The position numbers were made by a program, and so were the translations under genes. DNA of 64,000 nt from Bacteroidales bacterium. GTDB lineage: Bacteria > Bacteroidota > Bacteroidia > Bacteroidales > ML635J-15. Positions 1 to 10,476 of the stretch are shown here, piece by piece. Under the pieces are notes generated by a model. That model was not told where the DNA came from, did not search any database, and was given only the letters and a program-made list of their open reading frames with translations. Location of the stretch: the NCBI GenBank assembly GCA_016937855.1, contig JAFGVU010000101.1, positions 1 to 64,000 of the forward strand, in the 5' to 3' direction. Position 1 is the stretch's first letter. Every line of letters starts with the position of its first letter.

Positions 1-350
1 AATGCATTCTTTTTTAACGAAAATGCTAAAATAATAAATTGTAATTTTTAGTAAAACTAAATGCAATTTCTTATTTAACGGGATTCGATTGTTCCTTCGT
101 TCGTTTGTTTTTTTACCACCAACGGCTTTAGCACCGTTTTTATAAGTGTCCTCGAACAGCTAGTTGGCTGATTCGGAGCCCTCGCTACTTTTGTAGCAAA
201 ACACGAAAGCTACTAGTTTTGGCACTGGGTGCCAAACTCCAAAGTCCAAATAAAAAAAGGTCATTCAAAACAAAAATTTCTTTAAGTTTCAAATGACCTC
301 CGACACTATGAAAACCACATCTGTCCCCTTCCACAAAAACAGATGATATT
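1..350. other. Intergenic region with hairpins, no gene
   Basis: No convincing ORF. It holds several self-complementary stretches: GCTAC-TTTT-GTAGC near 184-197, a perfect TTTGGCAC-TGG-GTGCCAAA hairpin at 218-236, and the terminator of the adjoining minus-strand operon. The hairpins look like intergenic repeat sequence rather than gene remnants. Confidence 0.6.
252..300 (-). terminator. Rho-independent terminator of the T9SS operon
   Basis: On the minus strand the sequence reads GGTCATT (arm 298-292), a loop, AATGACC (arm 265-259), then a run of seven T (258-252). It lies about 50 bp past the stop codon of the 2265-aa gene. Confidence 0.75.
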
Positions 351-3300
351 TTACCTTACAAGGCTAACTGTGCCTGTATAAGACTCTGCTCCTGAGAATA
401 AATCTATAATATATACATAAGTCCCTGTTGGACAATCGTCCCATGTTGATTTTCCATCCCATAATTCTTCATTAGATCTGGTTTCAAAAACCAACTGTCC
501 CCACCTATTAAATACTTGAATTCTTGAGGTAGGAAACATTTCGATGTTTTCAATTTCCCAAACATCATTGATTCCATCATTATTTGGAGAAAAAGCGTTT
601 GGAATACTGATGCACTCTTGATTGCTTTCAGGAACAAAAACAATTATCTCTTCCGATTGACACTCATTTGCATCTATAATAACAAATAAGTATTCTCCCG
701 GCAATAAATCCGAAAAATCAATATTATTATAACCCATATTTCTGTAAATCACACTGTAGGGTTCAACGCCACCTATCGGATACAAGTTAACTTCTCCATC
801 CTGTTTACCATTACAAGTTGGCTGAATAGATTTATATATGGCATCTATTTTATCCGGTTGAGATAACTCTATCTCGCTTTGTATATAACAATTATTTGCA
901 TCTGTAATTTTTAACAAATACTCGCCCGCTTGAAGATTCGCAATTGTAGTAGCATCTGTAGCATAATTTCCGTATTCCCAACTATATGTATATGGCTCGA
1001 CACCTCCAACTCCATGAGCAGTGAGAATTCCGTTATCTTCTCCAAAGCAATCGGGCTCTTTAAAAACAACATTATAATCCAATGATTGATCGGGTTCAGA
1101 AACAAATATTTCTGCATCTATTCTACAATTATTTTGATCGCGAATAGTAAAACTGTATAAGCCAGATGTCAGATTATCATTTAAAAAACCAAGTGTATTA
1201 TTGTTCCATTGACAATTTAATTCACCTGTACCTCCATGTGCCAAAATGGAAATACTTCCGGAGTCTTCACCCTTACAATTGACATCTGTAACATTTGATT
1301 CATAAACAATTTGCTCAGGACTTTCAAGAACTTCCCGGGCAATTCCCAAACATCCCCAGCTATCAGTTAAAGTAACCATATAGTCTCCTGCTGATAATCC
1401 GGTAATAACTTCGGCATGCGAATTATTACTCCAACTATACGTTACAGGACTAATCCCGTCATTTGTAATTGCTTTTAAAACGCCTGTAAATTCGCCATAA
1501 CACATCAATTCGTCAACAATAATAATTTCAGCATCAATACTATTTGTTGCAAAAATCTCAACATTTTCAATAGTTTGACAATTGTTATAATCGGTTACAG
1601 TTAATGTGTAAACTCCTACCGGCAAGTTGAAAATTGAAGAAGTTTCCTCATCGTTAGACCAAATATAGTTATATGGTTCAACACCTCCGTTTGCCCCTGC
1701 AATAATTCCACCCAAATGTTCCCCACAGATAACAGAATCAGTAAAGGTCGTGATTTGAATTGGATCGGGTTCTTCAATAAAAATACTATCTTGGATTTGA
1801 CAACCAAAACTATCGGTTAGAGAAATGTAGTAAACTCCTGCTGATAAATTAGTCCTTAAAAAACTTTCGTTTCCATCATTCCATATTATAGTTTCTGCAT
1901 TTGAGTTCGATACTTCTACATTAGCAGAATTATCTCCATAACACATTATGTCGTTCTCAATAAGTATCTCATAATCTATGGATTGAGAGCTGGCAATAGA
2001 GTGTTGCACAACTAAAAGACAACTATTACTATCGGTTATACTCACAATATAATCTCCTGACGACAATCCTGATCTATGATGTGAATTCAAATCTGGATTA
2101 TCACTCCAGGAAAAACTGTAAGGAGGAACGCCTCCACTTACAGAAACATCAATTATTCCATTGTCGGTATCTGTGCAATCAAGTATCTGTGTTCCATTAA
2201 TATCTGCTTGTATCGCATCTTGCTGAGGAATATAAACGCTATCTGTTTTTTGACATCCTTCAATTGTACTAACTGTTACTGAATACCAACCTGAATTAAT
2301 ATTTTCAAGTGTTGATAATGTTGAATGATTAACATCATTCCATACCAAAGCTTCTATTTCCTGATTTTCGCAAAAGACTGATACAGATGCGTTTGCATCG
2401 CCATTACAAGAAGGAAGCTGGTTAATTTCGAAAAAAATCTCCGGATCATTGGCTATTGTTACAATTTGAGAGTGAAGTGTGCTACAACCATGAGGAGTGG
2501 TGTAGAAATAAGTGAGTGTGTGTGCGCCAACACCAGTAGAGGAGGGTGAGAACCAATGATCGGAGATTTCTACTCCTGTGAATGTGCCTCCATGTGGTGA
2601 AACATGAAATGACACATCGGGGGAGTTTAAACAATATTCTGATTGTATTCCAGAAATAACAATTTCAGGAACTTCTAAAATTTCAAAGTTTTTCGTAGTT
2701 GAGCTAATACATCCATGATTATCTTCAATGGAATAAGTTATGTGGTTTTGGCCAATTGGCAAGCTTTGTGGATTAAAAGCATTTTCACTAAAAGAAATCC
2801 CGCTTATAGTGCCTCCCTGTGGTGTAAATATCGGTGTTATAAGATTGTCATTCTGACAATATTCATCTTCAACGCCGGAAATTAAAACAGGCTGCACATC
2901 GAAAACAAAAAGCTCAAAACTTACTTCATTTATGCAATTACCTGATATATATTCGTAATAGACTATATTTATTCCCGTATCAGCCATTTGTGGATTAAAA
3001 AATCCATCAACTACGGCACTACCGGACCACTGTCCACCATCAATATCGCACAATAAAGCAATTGGCTGAGAGTTTTTACAATATTCTGTTTCGCTCATCA
3101 AAGATGCCGGTAAAATATTCTGTACAAAAATGCTTACCTCATCACTTATAGTACATGAACCAGTTCCTAAATTATAGGTTAATTGATGATACCCAAATCC
3201 TGCAATAGAAGGATCAAAATACGAGCCATCAACAACGCCAATTCCTGTCCAATAACCAAAAATAGGTTCTGCATTTAGAGTTATAATATTGGAATTAATA

Positions 3301-6300
3301 CAAACTGTGTCCGGGACATTAAAAAATATACTTTCACTGCCATCTATTACCAAAATAGTATCTAAACCAATAGATGTACAATTTGTATTTGAAACGGTAT
3401 ATGTTATTTCATGATAACCTAATCCTGCAATTTGGGGATTTAAAAGACCATTAATATCATCCGTTATTCCATTACCATACCACATACCTCCCGGCATCAC
3501 AGCAGACAATTGATATTCTATGTTTTCGTTACAGTAAACGTTATTAGAGACAAAATCAGGATTTGGAGCATCTAAAACTTCAACTTGTGCACTAAATAAG
3601 TTTTGACATCCGTTGTTATTAGTTACATGCGTAATGCTATGAACACCAATTTCTGCAATAAGTGGATTAAAAACTGAAGATAAGCTATCAGTTATTCCGC
3701 TACCAGACCAAATTCCGCCATCAATTACACTAATTATTTCATGTGGATTGTCATACAAACAAAATTGCTCAGGCAAAGAAAACTCTGCATTAATCGCTTG
3801 ATTTACAGTGAATATGGCAGTATCTCTGGAAAAACAACCACCATTTGAAATTTCATAATAGACTTCTCCCTCACCAATTCCGGCAAATGAAGGAGAAAAA
3901 ACGCCCGAGGAGTCAACTATACCAAACCCTGACCATACCCCACCCTGATTTTGGGCAAAAACCGGTTGATCAGCTATATCATTGCAAAAAGAAGTTTGCC
4001 CGATTATTTCAGCTGTTGTATTGTCAAAAACAGAAATTTGAATTGAATCTATTGATTGGCACTCGCTGTTGGATAATTGATAACAAATTGTGTGTGTACC
4101 AACCCCTGCCGCATTTGGACTAAATTTTCCAGTGTAATAATTAATCATCCCCAAGCCTGACCAGTATCCTCCAGGATTTGATGCCTGTAAATAAATTGCA
4201 TTATCTTCAATGCACATATCTTCGACAGGCTCAATTGCTGCATTAGGAGCCTGATTAATATCGATTGAAATTTGAGAAATGCTTGTACAAACACCTTGTG
4301 AATACTCATATATTATTGTTGAGCTATTACTAAACGCAAACTCAGGATTTATTAGACCTGCGATAGAATCAATTATTATATCTCCATACCAAATACCACC
4401 TTGAGGTTCTGCACTAATATTTTGTTCTCCTGAGTTAGAGCACAAACTTTCTGGTGCAGTAATAATAATTTGATTTGCTTCCTGAATTTCAATTTGAATT
4501 GTTTGTGAATCGAAACAACCTTCAAAACCAACATTATATGTGACATCGTATAACCCACTGCCAAGCATGCCTAGGTCAATTAATCCAACCACGCTATCAA
4601 CAAGCGCTTCTGCCTGCCAGGTACCATAAGGGTTTTCTGACTCTAAGCTTAATAATCCCATATTATTACAAAAAGCCCCACTTGTCAGAATTTGTGCATC
4701 AGGCACAATTACATCTATATCAACGAATGTAGAGTCTTTACATCCAAAATCATTTTCGAGGTAATAACCGTAAATCCCATCATCCTCCGAATTAATATTA
4801 CTAACAAAAAAGTTATAATCCTGAATAAGGTTTTGATTGGGAGTAACCCAGGTTGGATTTCCCAAATGTGAACCTTCAATTAAAAAGTTATCGCCTGTGC
4901 AAATTAATGGATTATAAAAAACTTCGGCAACAGGAGAAGGATTTACGGTTATGTGAGTCTCTACCTGAGTTGAACAGCCTATCTCATCTGCCACAGTGAG
5001 ATAAAAAGTTCCCGAATGAGAAGTAGAGAGCTCTGAAATATTGAGAGTGTTAAGGTGGGACGTCCAATTTGCTGGTCCTTGCCAGTAATAAGAATAGAAG
5101 TTTCCAGGATTTAAGAACAAAATATCTCTTTCGCAAGCAGTAATGCTATCGGGCAAGAGTGGTTGCGGATATTCATTTATCTGAACATCAAAACTTTCAT
5201 GATAAACGCAACCGTTACTACCTGTAACTGTAACTCCATATATGCCACTTTGCTCTAGTGTTACATTATTAAGATCAAAAGTATTCTCATCAGTAAAAAA
5301 GCCATTAGGTCCTTTCCACAAGTAACTAATTCCATTTTCAGCAAAAAATGTAATATCATCACCATTGCAAACCGGACTTGTATTAAATGCATTTGCTTGT
5401 GGTAATGGCAAAGCCTCTATATATGTCGAAAAAGTTTCTACTCCGCATGGATAATAAACATGAGCTTCTATATAGCCGGACTCAGTTATAATTGCATCAA
5501 TAATTGTTGTGTCGGTATGTCCTGTACTCCACTCGATTCTGTAGTTTTCCGGCAAATAATCTAAATCAAGACTTACTAGAACCGTATCATTTTCACAAAC
5601 CGGATCATGCGTTGAAATATTACCAGTAATCTCAATTGGGTCATAAATTGTAATAATTTCCTCTGTATATTCGGCTCCACATAAACAACCAGTAAATATT
5701 TTTATTTGAATCGATTCAATTCCTTCTGAAATATCATCGCTAAAAACATCATAGGGAACAACCAATTGTTCTTGTCCTGCAGGAATAACTAAGCTTAATG
5801 GAATAGTAGTATAGTCGATATCCTCAGTCGCTGTCCCGGAAATTTCAATCTCAAAACTTAATGGCTCAGATATATTGTTGTTATCCGACCTAGCAAAAAC
5901 TAAATCGTTTGAACAGTCTTCATACGTTGTATTAACCAATACCCAATCTTCGGTATAATTCTTTACTAAAGGAATTGTTCCACTACTAAAACTACCTGCT
6001 TTAAGGAAAACACCAGAATCAAAAATTGGATCAGCCGCATCAGCAATTGCTAATCTGATGTGATAGGTTTCACATGGCGTAACATTTTCCTTTGCAATCA
6101 AAGTATGTGTCATGCCATCAAATTGCAAATGCTGCCCATTATCGTTGTTGTAATAGTATTGCGTATTGGTGTTTTGATTAACATTGTTGATACTAACCGG
6201 CGTATTTGTTCCACTGATAAGTGCGATGTTTTTGTTTTGATAATTCTCTGGTCCCCCGCTAATATGAAAAGTGAAAATATCATTAAAAACTCCACCTACA

Positions 6301-7148
6301 TACTCTTCATACTCCTCGCTACCAAATGCATATTGAAATGATATTGTACTATCAGATGGGATAAAATCGAATTCTAGAATTGCTGCATCAAATGTAGCAC
6401 GGTTAATAATTGCTGTCAATATACTGTCTCCGGGCATTTGCATATTGGTACATGTTGCAGGCGAATTATTGGGTCCGGTAACTTTGCTTACAGCACCACT
6501 CGACAAAACAATGCCTGAGTTAAAATCTAAACCCGGTGATCCATTTGTAAAATATCCTATGCTTTCGGGATGTCCGGTAAACTGAATATTTGAGGCCTGA
6601 ATACACCCCGAAATCAATACATTCTCAACCATTTCCTCAGGAGACATTGACAAAACACTCACAACAGGAGCTCTATTAAATGACTTTGTAATAGGTGCAA
6701 TTCCTATTTTCAACCTACCACTGCTGTGCTCTTCGTTTATCCATATACGTCCAAAAATAGTCTCTGAACTAATGTCTGTTTCAGATAATTCAATTGAAGA
6801 TGTGCTATCAATAACCTGCGTACAGTAAATTTGTGATAAATCATTTCCGCTTTTAGTAAACAACTCAAACCCATGATCATAAATGTTCTCGAAAGATAAT
6901 GTCAGTTTAAATGCATTAAAATCTTGTGCTTCTATTTGAAAATACAAATTTTGATGCATAAAATTTCTTCCGCATAAAGGTGTTTCAGAATCTAAATCCT
7001 CAACTAAAACATAATTATAAACATTCTCAGTTGCATCACTAGAAAAAGCTAATTCGGTCGGATTATTAATATCGGTTGAAAGGAGAATCTGAGCTCCAAT
7101 ATATGAGCAAGCAAACAATAATAATATGGAAGTTAAAATAGTTTTCAT
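351..7148 (-). CDS. Giant T9SS surface protein, choice-of-anchor L and SprB-like repeats, gliding-motility C-terminal domain
   Basis: A 2265-aa secreted protein with an N-terminal signal peptide (MKTILTSILLLFACSYIGAQ). Residues about 165-395 form a choice-of-anchor L domain (GIVLSSG, FGSEEYEEYV). A Calx-beta-like segment follows at about 405-505, then Ig/PKD-like modules. Roughly ten tandem modules of about 75-85 aa carry a GGxWSGxGI core (about 830-1530). SprB-type repeats (GGVxPYxYxWSN, LxxGxYxxTxTDxxxC) run to about 2170. The C-terminus is a type B sorting domain (IPNAFSPNNDGINDVWEI, RWGQLVFE). SprB-repeat proteins in gliding bacteria are surface adhesins exported by T9SS, so adhesin or matrix protein is the likely role (inference). 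It starts 20 bp after the 909-aa gene and is probably co-transcribed with it. Confidence 0.9.
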   Translation of the reverse strand: MKTILTSILLLFACSYIGAQILLSTDINNPTELAFSSDATENVYNYVLVEDLDSETPLCGRNFMHQNLYFQIEAQDFNAFKLTLSFENIYDHGFELFTKSGNDLSQIYCTQVIDSTSSIELSETDISSETIFGRIWINEEHSSGRLKIGIAPITKSFNRAPVVSVLSMSPEEMVENVLISGCIQASNIQFTGHPESIGYFTNGSPGLDFNSGIVLSSGAVSKVTGPNNSPATCTNMQMPGDSILTAIINRATFDAAILEFDFIPSDSTISFQYAFGSEEYEEYVGGVFNDIFTFHISGGPENYQNKNIALISGTNTPVSINNVNQNTNTQYYYNNDNGQHLQFDGMTHTLIAKENVTPCETYHIRLAIADAADPIFDSGVFLKAGSFSSGTIPLVKNYTEDWVLVNTTYEDCSNDLVFARSDNNNISEPLSFEIEISGTATEDIDYTTIPLSLVIPAGQEQLVVPYDVFSDDISEGIESIQIKIFTGCLCGAEYTEEIITIYDPIEITGNISTHDPVCENDTVLVSLDLDYLPENYRIEWSTGHTDTTIIDAIITESGYIEAHVYYPCGVETFSTYIEALPLPQANAFNTSPVCNGDDITFFAENGISYLWKGPNGFFTDENTFDLNNVTLEQSGIYGVTVTGSNGCVYHESFDVQINEYPQPLLPDSITACERDILFLNPGNFYSYYWQGPANWTSHLNTLNISELSTSHSGTFYLTVADEIGCSTQVETHITVNPSPVAEVFYNPLICTGDNFLIEGSHLGNPTWVTPNQNLIQDYNFFVSNINSEDDGIYGYYLENDFGCKDSTFVDIDVIVPDAQILTSGAFCNNMGLLSLESENPYGTWQAEALVDSVVGLIDLGMLGSGLYDVTYNVGFEGCFDSQTIQIEIQEANQIIITAPESLCSNSGEQNISAEPQGGIWYGDIIIDSIAGLINPEFAFSNSSTIIYEYSQGVCTSISQISIDINQAPNAAIEPVEDMCIEDNAIYLQASNPGGYWSGLGMINYYTGKFSPNAAGVGTHTICYQLSNSECQSIDSIQISVFDNTTAEIIGQTSFCNDIADQPVFAQNQGGVWSGFGIVDSSGVFSPSFAGIGEGEVYYEISNGGCFSRDTAIFTVNQAINAEFSLPEQFCLYDNPHEIISVIDGGIWSGSGITDSLSSVFNPLIAEIGVHSITHVTNNNGCQNLFSAQVEVLDAPNPDFVSNNVYCNENIEYQLSAVMPGGMWYGNGITDDINGLLNPQIAGLGYHEITYTVSNTNCTSIGLDTILVIDGSESIFFNVPDTVCINSNIITLNAEPIFGYWTGIGVVDGSYFDPSIAGFGYHQLTYNLGTGSCTISDEVSIFVQNILPASLMSETEYCKNSQPIALLCDIDGGQWSGSAVVDGFFNPQMADTGINIVYYEYISGNCINEVSFELFVFDVQPVLISGVEDEYCQNDNLITPIFTPQGGTISGISFSENAFNPQSLPIGQNHITYSIEDNHGCISSTTKNFEILEVPEIVISGIQSEYCLNSPDVSFHVSPHGGTFTGVEISDHWFSPSSTGVGAHTLTYFYTTPHGCSTLHSQIVTIANDPEIFFEINQLPSCNGDANASVSVFCENQEIEALVWNDVNHSTLSTLENINSGWYSVTVSTIEGCQKTDSVYIPQQDAIQADINGTQILDCTDTDNGIIDVSVSGGVPPYSFSWSDNPDLNSHHRSGLSSGDYIVSITDSNSCLLVVQHSIASSQSIDYEILIENDIMCYGDNSANVEVSNSNAETIIWNDGNESFLRTNLSAGVYYISLTDSFGCQIQDSIFIEEPDPIQITTFTDSVICGEHLGGIIAGANGGVEPYNYIWSNDEETSSIFNLPVGVYTLTVTDYNNCQTIENVEIFATNSIDAEIIIVDELMCYGEFTGVLKAITNDGISPVTYSWSNNSHAEVITGLSAGDYMVTLTDSWGCLGIAREVLESPEQIVYESNVTDVNCKGEDSGSISILAHGGTGELNCQWNNNTLGFLNDNLTSGLYSFTIRDQNNCRIDAEIFVSEPDQSLDYNVVFKEPDCFGEDNGILTAHGVGGVEPYTYSWEYGNYATDATTIANLQAGEYLLKITDANNCYIQSEIELSQPDKIDAIYKSIQPTCNGKQDGEVNLYPIGGVEPYSVIYRNMGYNNIDFSDLLPGEYLFVIIDANECQSEEIIVFVPESNQECISIPNAFSPNNDGINDVWEIENIEMFPTSRIQVFNRWGQLVFETRSNEELWDGKSTWDDCPTGTYVYIIDLFSGAESYTGTVSLVR

Positions 7149-7168
7149 AGTTTTTGTGCACGCACAAA

Positions 7169-9898
7169 TTATTTTATAAATAGTCTTTTTAGACTTGTAT
7201 TATCTCCATTTACAAATGCTACATTATAAACTCCGGAAGATAATCCGCTTAAATCTATTTGTTGCTCAATACTTGCAAGAACAGAGTTAAACACAACTCG
7301 ACCAATGGAATCATAAATCAAAATCTTAGTATTTGTTTCTGAAGAATTATTTAGTATTGTTATCATTCCTCCATCCGAAGGGTTTGGGTAAATCTCATAA
7401 TCAACTGTATTATTATTTACACCTTTGTTCTCTTCTACAATTACTGAATTAGTAATTAGGCAGAAGTCTGTTTTTACAGTTAATGTATAAATACCTTCGT
7501 TTGATGCAAATATGCTATTTCCGGTTTCGTTATTACTCCAGATATATTCAAGTATATTTGAGTCATAATTTGATTCATATTTAGCTGTTATCAGCTCAGG
7601 AAGTAATTTTACTTCTATAATCCCATTTAATTCATTTTCAAAAACAATTTCGTTGCTTATAAAAACAATATCAATATTATCAGAATTATCGTCACTCCCC
7701 GAAGACCATTGGTTTGATAAACTTATCCCTATTTGATCATCATTTTCGTCTATGCTATAATCAAGTTTTTCGGTAAAATAAAATGTATCACCAGGATTTA
7801 GGTCTTGTGTAATAATAATAGAGTTAGTTGTTGAGAGACTTCTGGTTTTTAGTTTTACAATATAAGAAATATTTGTACCCTGAAAAATAGTGTTGTTACC
7901 GGCATTATATAATTCATAAGCAATATCAATACCACCAATATTATTGTCACAAATATAGATAATGCTATCAACAGCGTTTAAAATTAGGTTAGGCTTATCT
8001 GCAGGAACATCAATTATAACAACTTCTACTTCCTCTTTAGTTTTAAAAATAAATTGCTCCGACCAATCACTATTCTGATTACTATTTGAACAAAAACCTT
8101 GGACATAAACTCCATATTCTGTGTTGGGTTCAAGCTCGTCAATAAAAACACCGGGTTGATACAAGCCTTCTATTATTGTTCCTGTTCCCTGAGCAAAACC
8201 TAATTTCCCGAACTCAACATTCCACAATGTTTGATCAGCAAAATTAAGCCATTTTATTTTTGCTGCACTTATAGAAATACTATCCAAAACAAAATCTGTA
8301 ACAACCTGACAATCAATAATCTCAGTATCTAAAGTTGTAAACTCAAGCCCTTGAGAATATAAATCCATTCCACCACATTCGGTAATTACATACGCTAAAT
8401 AAGTTGTTCCAGGATTTAATCCCGTGAGTATTGACTCTGTGCTTTGAACATTCTCAACTACAATTCCATTTCCTTTTGAAAATCCACTTACTCCATATTC
8501 TACTTTATAATCTTGTGAAGTTCCTGTCCAGAAAAGTTTTGCAGAATTTTCAGTAATATCACTAACAATTAAATTTTCAGCAGTATTGCATTGTTCCGGA
8601 TAACTAATTCTAATTTCATCAACATATAGATAATACTCATAAACACTTTTGTAATGGATTAAAATATTTGATGTTCCGACGGGAATCAATGCTTTATACT
8701 CTTTCCAAGAGTTATCGGCATCGGTGATATTCTCACTCCAAACAACCGAATTCATAGGGTTTTGATTATCCGATGACATCCCAACCGAGAATACCTCTTG
8801 ACTTCCTGACAAAGTTCTGTATCTAAAACTAAGCTCAAGTATTTCTGTTCCTGATATTTCTGGACTTATTAAAAATTGATCGTAAGGGCTACCAACTTCA
8901 TAAGAGCTAAATCTAAGGCTGCTGTTTCCGGTAAATGCAAGCACATCATCAACAATAACATTATTTGCCAGATTATGAGTTTCGCCACCATATAATACTG
9001 TCCAACACTCCATTGGATTTAAATCATTCTCAAAACTTTCGAAATATGGAATCTGCTGACCAATTTTACACTCTGTATAAAAGTTATAAGGTCCTTCCCA
9101 CGAACTTACACCTTCCTCACAGTATGATCTAATGTACAACGAATAATCAACTCCGCTAACAAGATTATTAATAAATGTGCTATTAATGTTTATATTGCTA
9201 ATTCTAGTTCCTTCGCCGAAAGTAAATCCCAAAGCACCATATTCTATTTCGTATGTAATGGCGGAATTTTCATGCCATGAACAATAAATAGAGCTTTCCT
9301 TAATATTAATGAATTCAAAACCTTTTACTTCATTGCAATCTGCTCCTTGACTAATGCTTATATTATCTAAACCAATACCATAACCATATCCTGACTTTGC
9401 TAAAAACGCGATCTGATATGTCTCGCAAGCATCTGGTAAAACAACTACTTGTTTTTCCCATTCCATAATGGAGTTTTCAAAAACCTCTAATTCAAACCAT
9501 TGTGAATTTAATGATGTTCTGTAATAAAGAGTCAAATTATCGAGGTCCAAACTCCATGCTGGTTGTAAAAGATAAAATGAAAGCAAAGCAACATCAACAG
9601 ACGATAAATCCATTACAGGACTAATTAACATTGTTTGGTCCTCATTATAATTATAGGAGTAAAAAACAGCGTTTGTATTTCCATCTTGCGAATTGCTAAA
9701 TCCACCATAAGGCAATCCCTGCATAATGTTCCAATCGGCATCTCCTGAAACATTTACCTGAGTCCAGTTATCAAAGTCCGAAATAGTCTCAAAACTGTCG
9801 GAGTATAATATGCTATTTTGGGAGTATGCGGACAAAATAAATCCAATTAGTATCGTGGAAAAAAGTATTTTAATTTTCATGTGTCTGTATTTGTTCAA
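7169..9898 (-). CDS. T9SS type A secreted protein with fibronectin III/MAM-like domains
   Basis: 909 aa. The signal peptide is best read from an internal Met (MKIKILFSTILIGFILSAYSQ, start at 9880); the track start at 9898 adds six residues. Jelly-roll, MAM-like segments (about 35-190 and 290-440) alternate with fibronectin type III-like modules carrying the typical YxVEYG and LxPGTxYxxYV cores. The last 80 residues are a type A sorting domain (YEIYPNPSDGG ... GVYNVAFVNG ... KRLFIK). It is the first gene of a two-gene operon with the 2265-aa adhesin-like protein. No catalytic motif is visible, so a binding or adhesive surface role is the most that can be inferred. Confidence 0.85.
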   Translation of the reverse strand: MNKYRHMKIKILFSTILIGFILSAYSQNSILYSDSFETISDFDNWTQVNVSGDADWNIMQGLPYGGFSNSQDGNTNAVFYSYNYNEDQTMLISPVMDLSSVDVALLSFYLLQPAWSLDLDNLTLYYRTSLNSQWFELEVFENSIMEWEKQVVVLPDACETYQIAFLAKSGYGYGIGLDNISISQGADCNEVKGFEFINIKESSIYCSWHENSAITYEIEYGALGFTFGEGTRISNININSTFINNLVSGVDYSLYIRSYCEEGVSSWEGPYNFYTECKIGQQIPYFESFENDLNPMECWTVLYGGETHNLANNVIVDDVLAFTGNSSLRFSSYEVGSPYDQFLISPEISGTEILELSFRYRTLSGSQEVFSVGMSSDNQNPMNSVVWSENITDADNSWKEYKALIPVGTSNILIHYKSVYEYYLYVDEIRISYPEQCNTAENLIVSDITENSAKLFWTGTSQDYKVEYGVSGFSKGNGIVVENVQSTESILTGLNPGTTYLAYVITECGGMDLYSQGLEFTTLDTEIIDCQVVTDFVLDSISISAAKIKWLNFADQTLWNVEFGKLGFAQGTGTIIEGLYQPGVFIDELEPNTEYGVYVQGFCSNSNQNSDWSEQFIFKTKEEVEVVIIDVPADKPNLILNAVDSIIYICDNNIGGIDIAYELYNAGNNTIFQGTNISYIVKLKTRSLSTTNSIIITQDLNPGDTFYFTEKLDYSIDENDDQIGISLSNQWSSGSDDNSDNIDIVFISNEIVFENELNGIIEVKLLPELITAKYESNYDSNILEYIWSNNETGNSIFASNEGIYTLTVKTDFCLITNSVIVEENKGVNNNTVDYEIYPNPSDGGMITILNNSSETNTKILIYDSIGRVVFNSVLASIEQQIDLSGLSSGVYNVAFVNGDNTSLKRLFIK

Positions 9899-9930
9899 AT
9901 TAATAATTCATCATTCAAAAACCACCTCTA

Positions 9931-9938
9931 CAAATTTA
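9931..9938 (-). promoter_or_regulatory. Bacteroidetes -7 element for the T9SS operon
   Basis: The minus strand reads TAAATTTG, matching TAnnTTTG, 33 bp from the ATG at 9898 and 51 bp from the one at 9880. Confidence 0.5.
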
Positions 9939-10476
9939 TATTAGATGTCAATTAAATCTCAATCATGGTAAGAGTAATGATACTTGTGGTTTGTTTTTCC
10001 ATACATCAGACTAATAAAATTGAATTGGATTCCTTAAAAAATAATTCTCAGAGATATTTTTTAAATAGCAATTTTAGTAGAGAAATATAGCATATTTAAT
10101 AATAAAATATCGTCATATATATAAGGACACTAGTAAAAAAATAGTGGGTTTTGTAACTTACAAACACAGATATTTTTAACGTAAAACGTCACTTAAATGA
10201 ATTTTATGAATAAAATGGAATAAAATTTTATCGAACGTTTATAATTCGAAGATTTTTAACACAAGAAGTCCAAAAATCGCAACAAATTTATTTAAATTAT
10301 AACATGTAACTACTTTTGTTTATCCTTTTTTTTGACATGTTATAAAACAGCTAAAAACATACCTAGAGGCAATTATAAAATACATATTGCTGATTTATGG
10401 CAACTCTTACAACAATAAATAATTCTCAAAAATAAAATGAAATAAAACTTAAATATATTATCTTCGTGGCAATATT
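9939..10476. promoter_or_regulatory. Divergent AT-rich intergenic region with an inverted repeat around a -7 element
   Basis: No gene is visible. A perfect 11-bp inverted repeat, TTATAACATGT (10297-10307) and ACATGTTATAA (10335-10345), encloses a plus-strand TACTTTTG (10311-10318) that fits the -7 consensus. This could drive the DAHP synthase gene with a leader of about 155 nt. A second weaker -7-like TATCTTCG lies at 10459-10466, close to the start codon. Confidence 0.45.

Noticed and set aside
351-7148. Numerous short ORFs in other frames of the giant T9SS gene (for example 3845-4123 and 6060-6341)
   Set aside because: They are shadows of a continuous, domain-rich reading frame and have no independent features.
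10397-10435. 12-codon ORF (MATLTTINNSQK) before DAHP synthase as an attenuator leader peptide
   Set aside because: It has no Phe, Tyr or Trp codons, and no competing terminator hairpin follows, so classical attenuation is unsupported.
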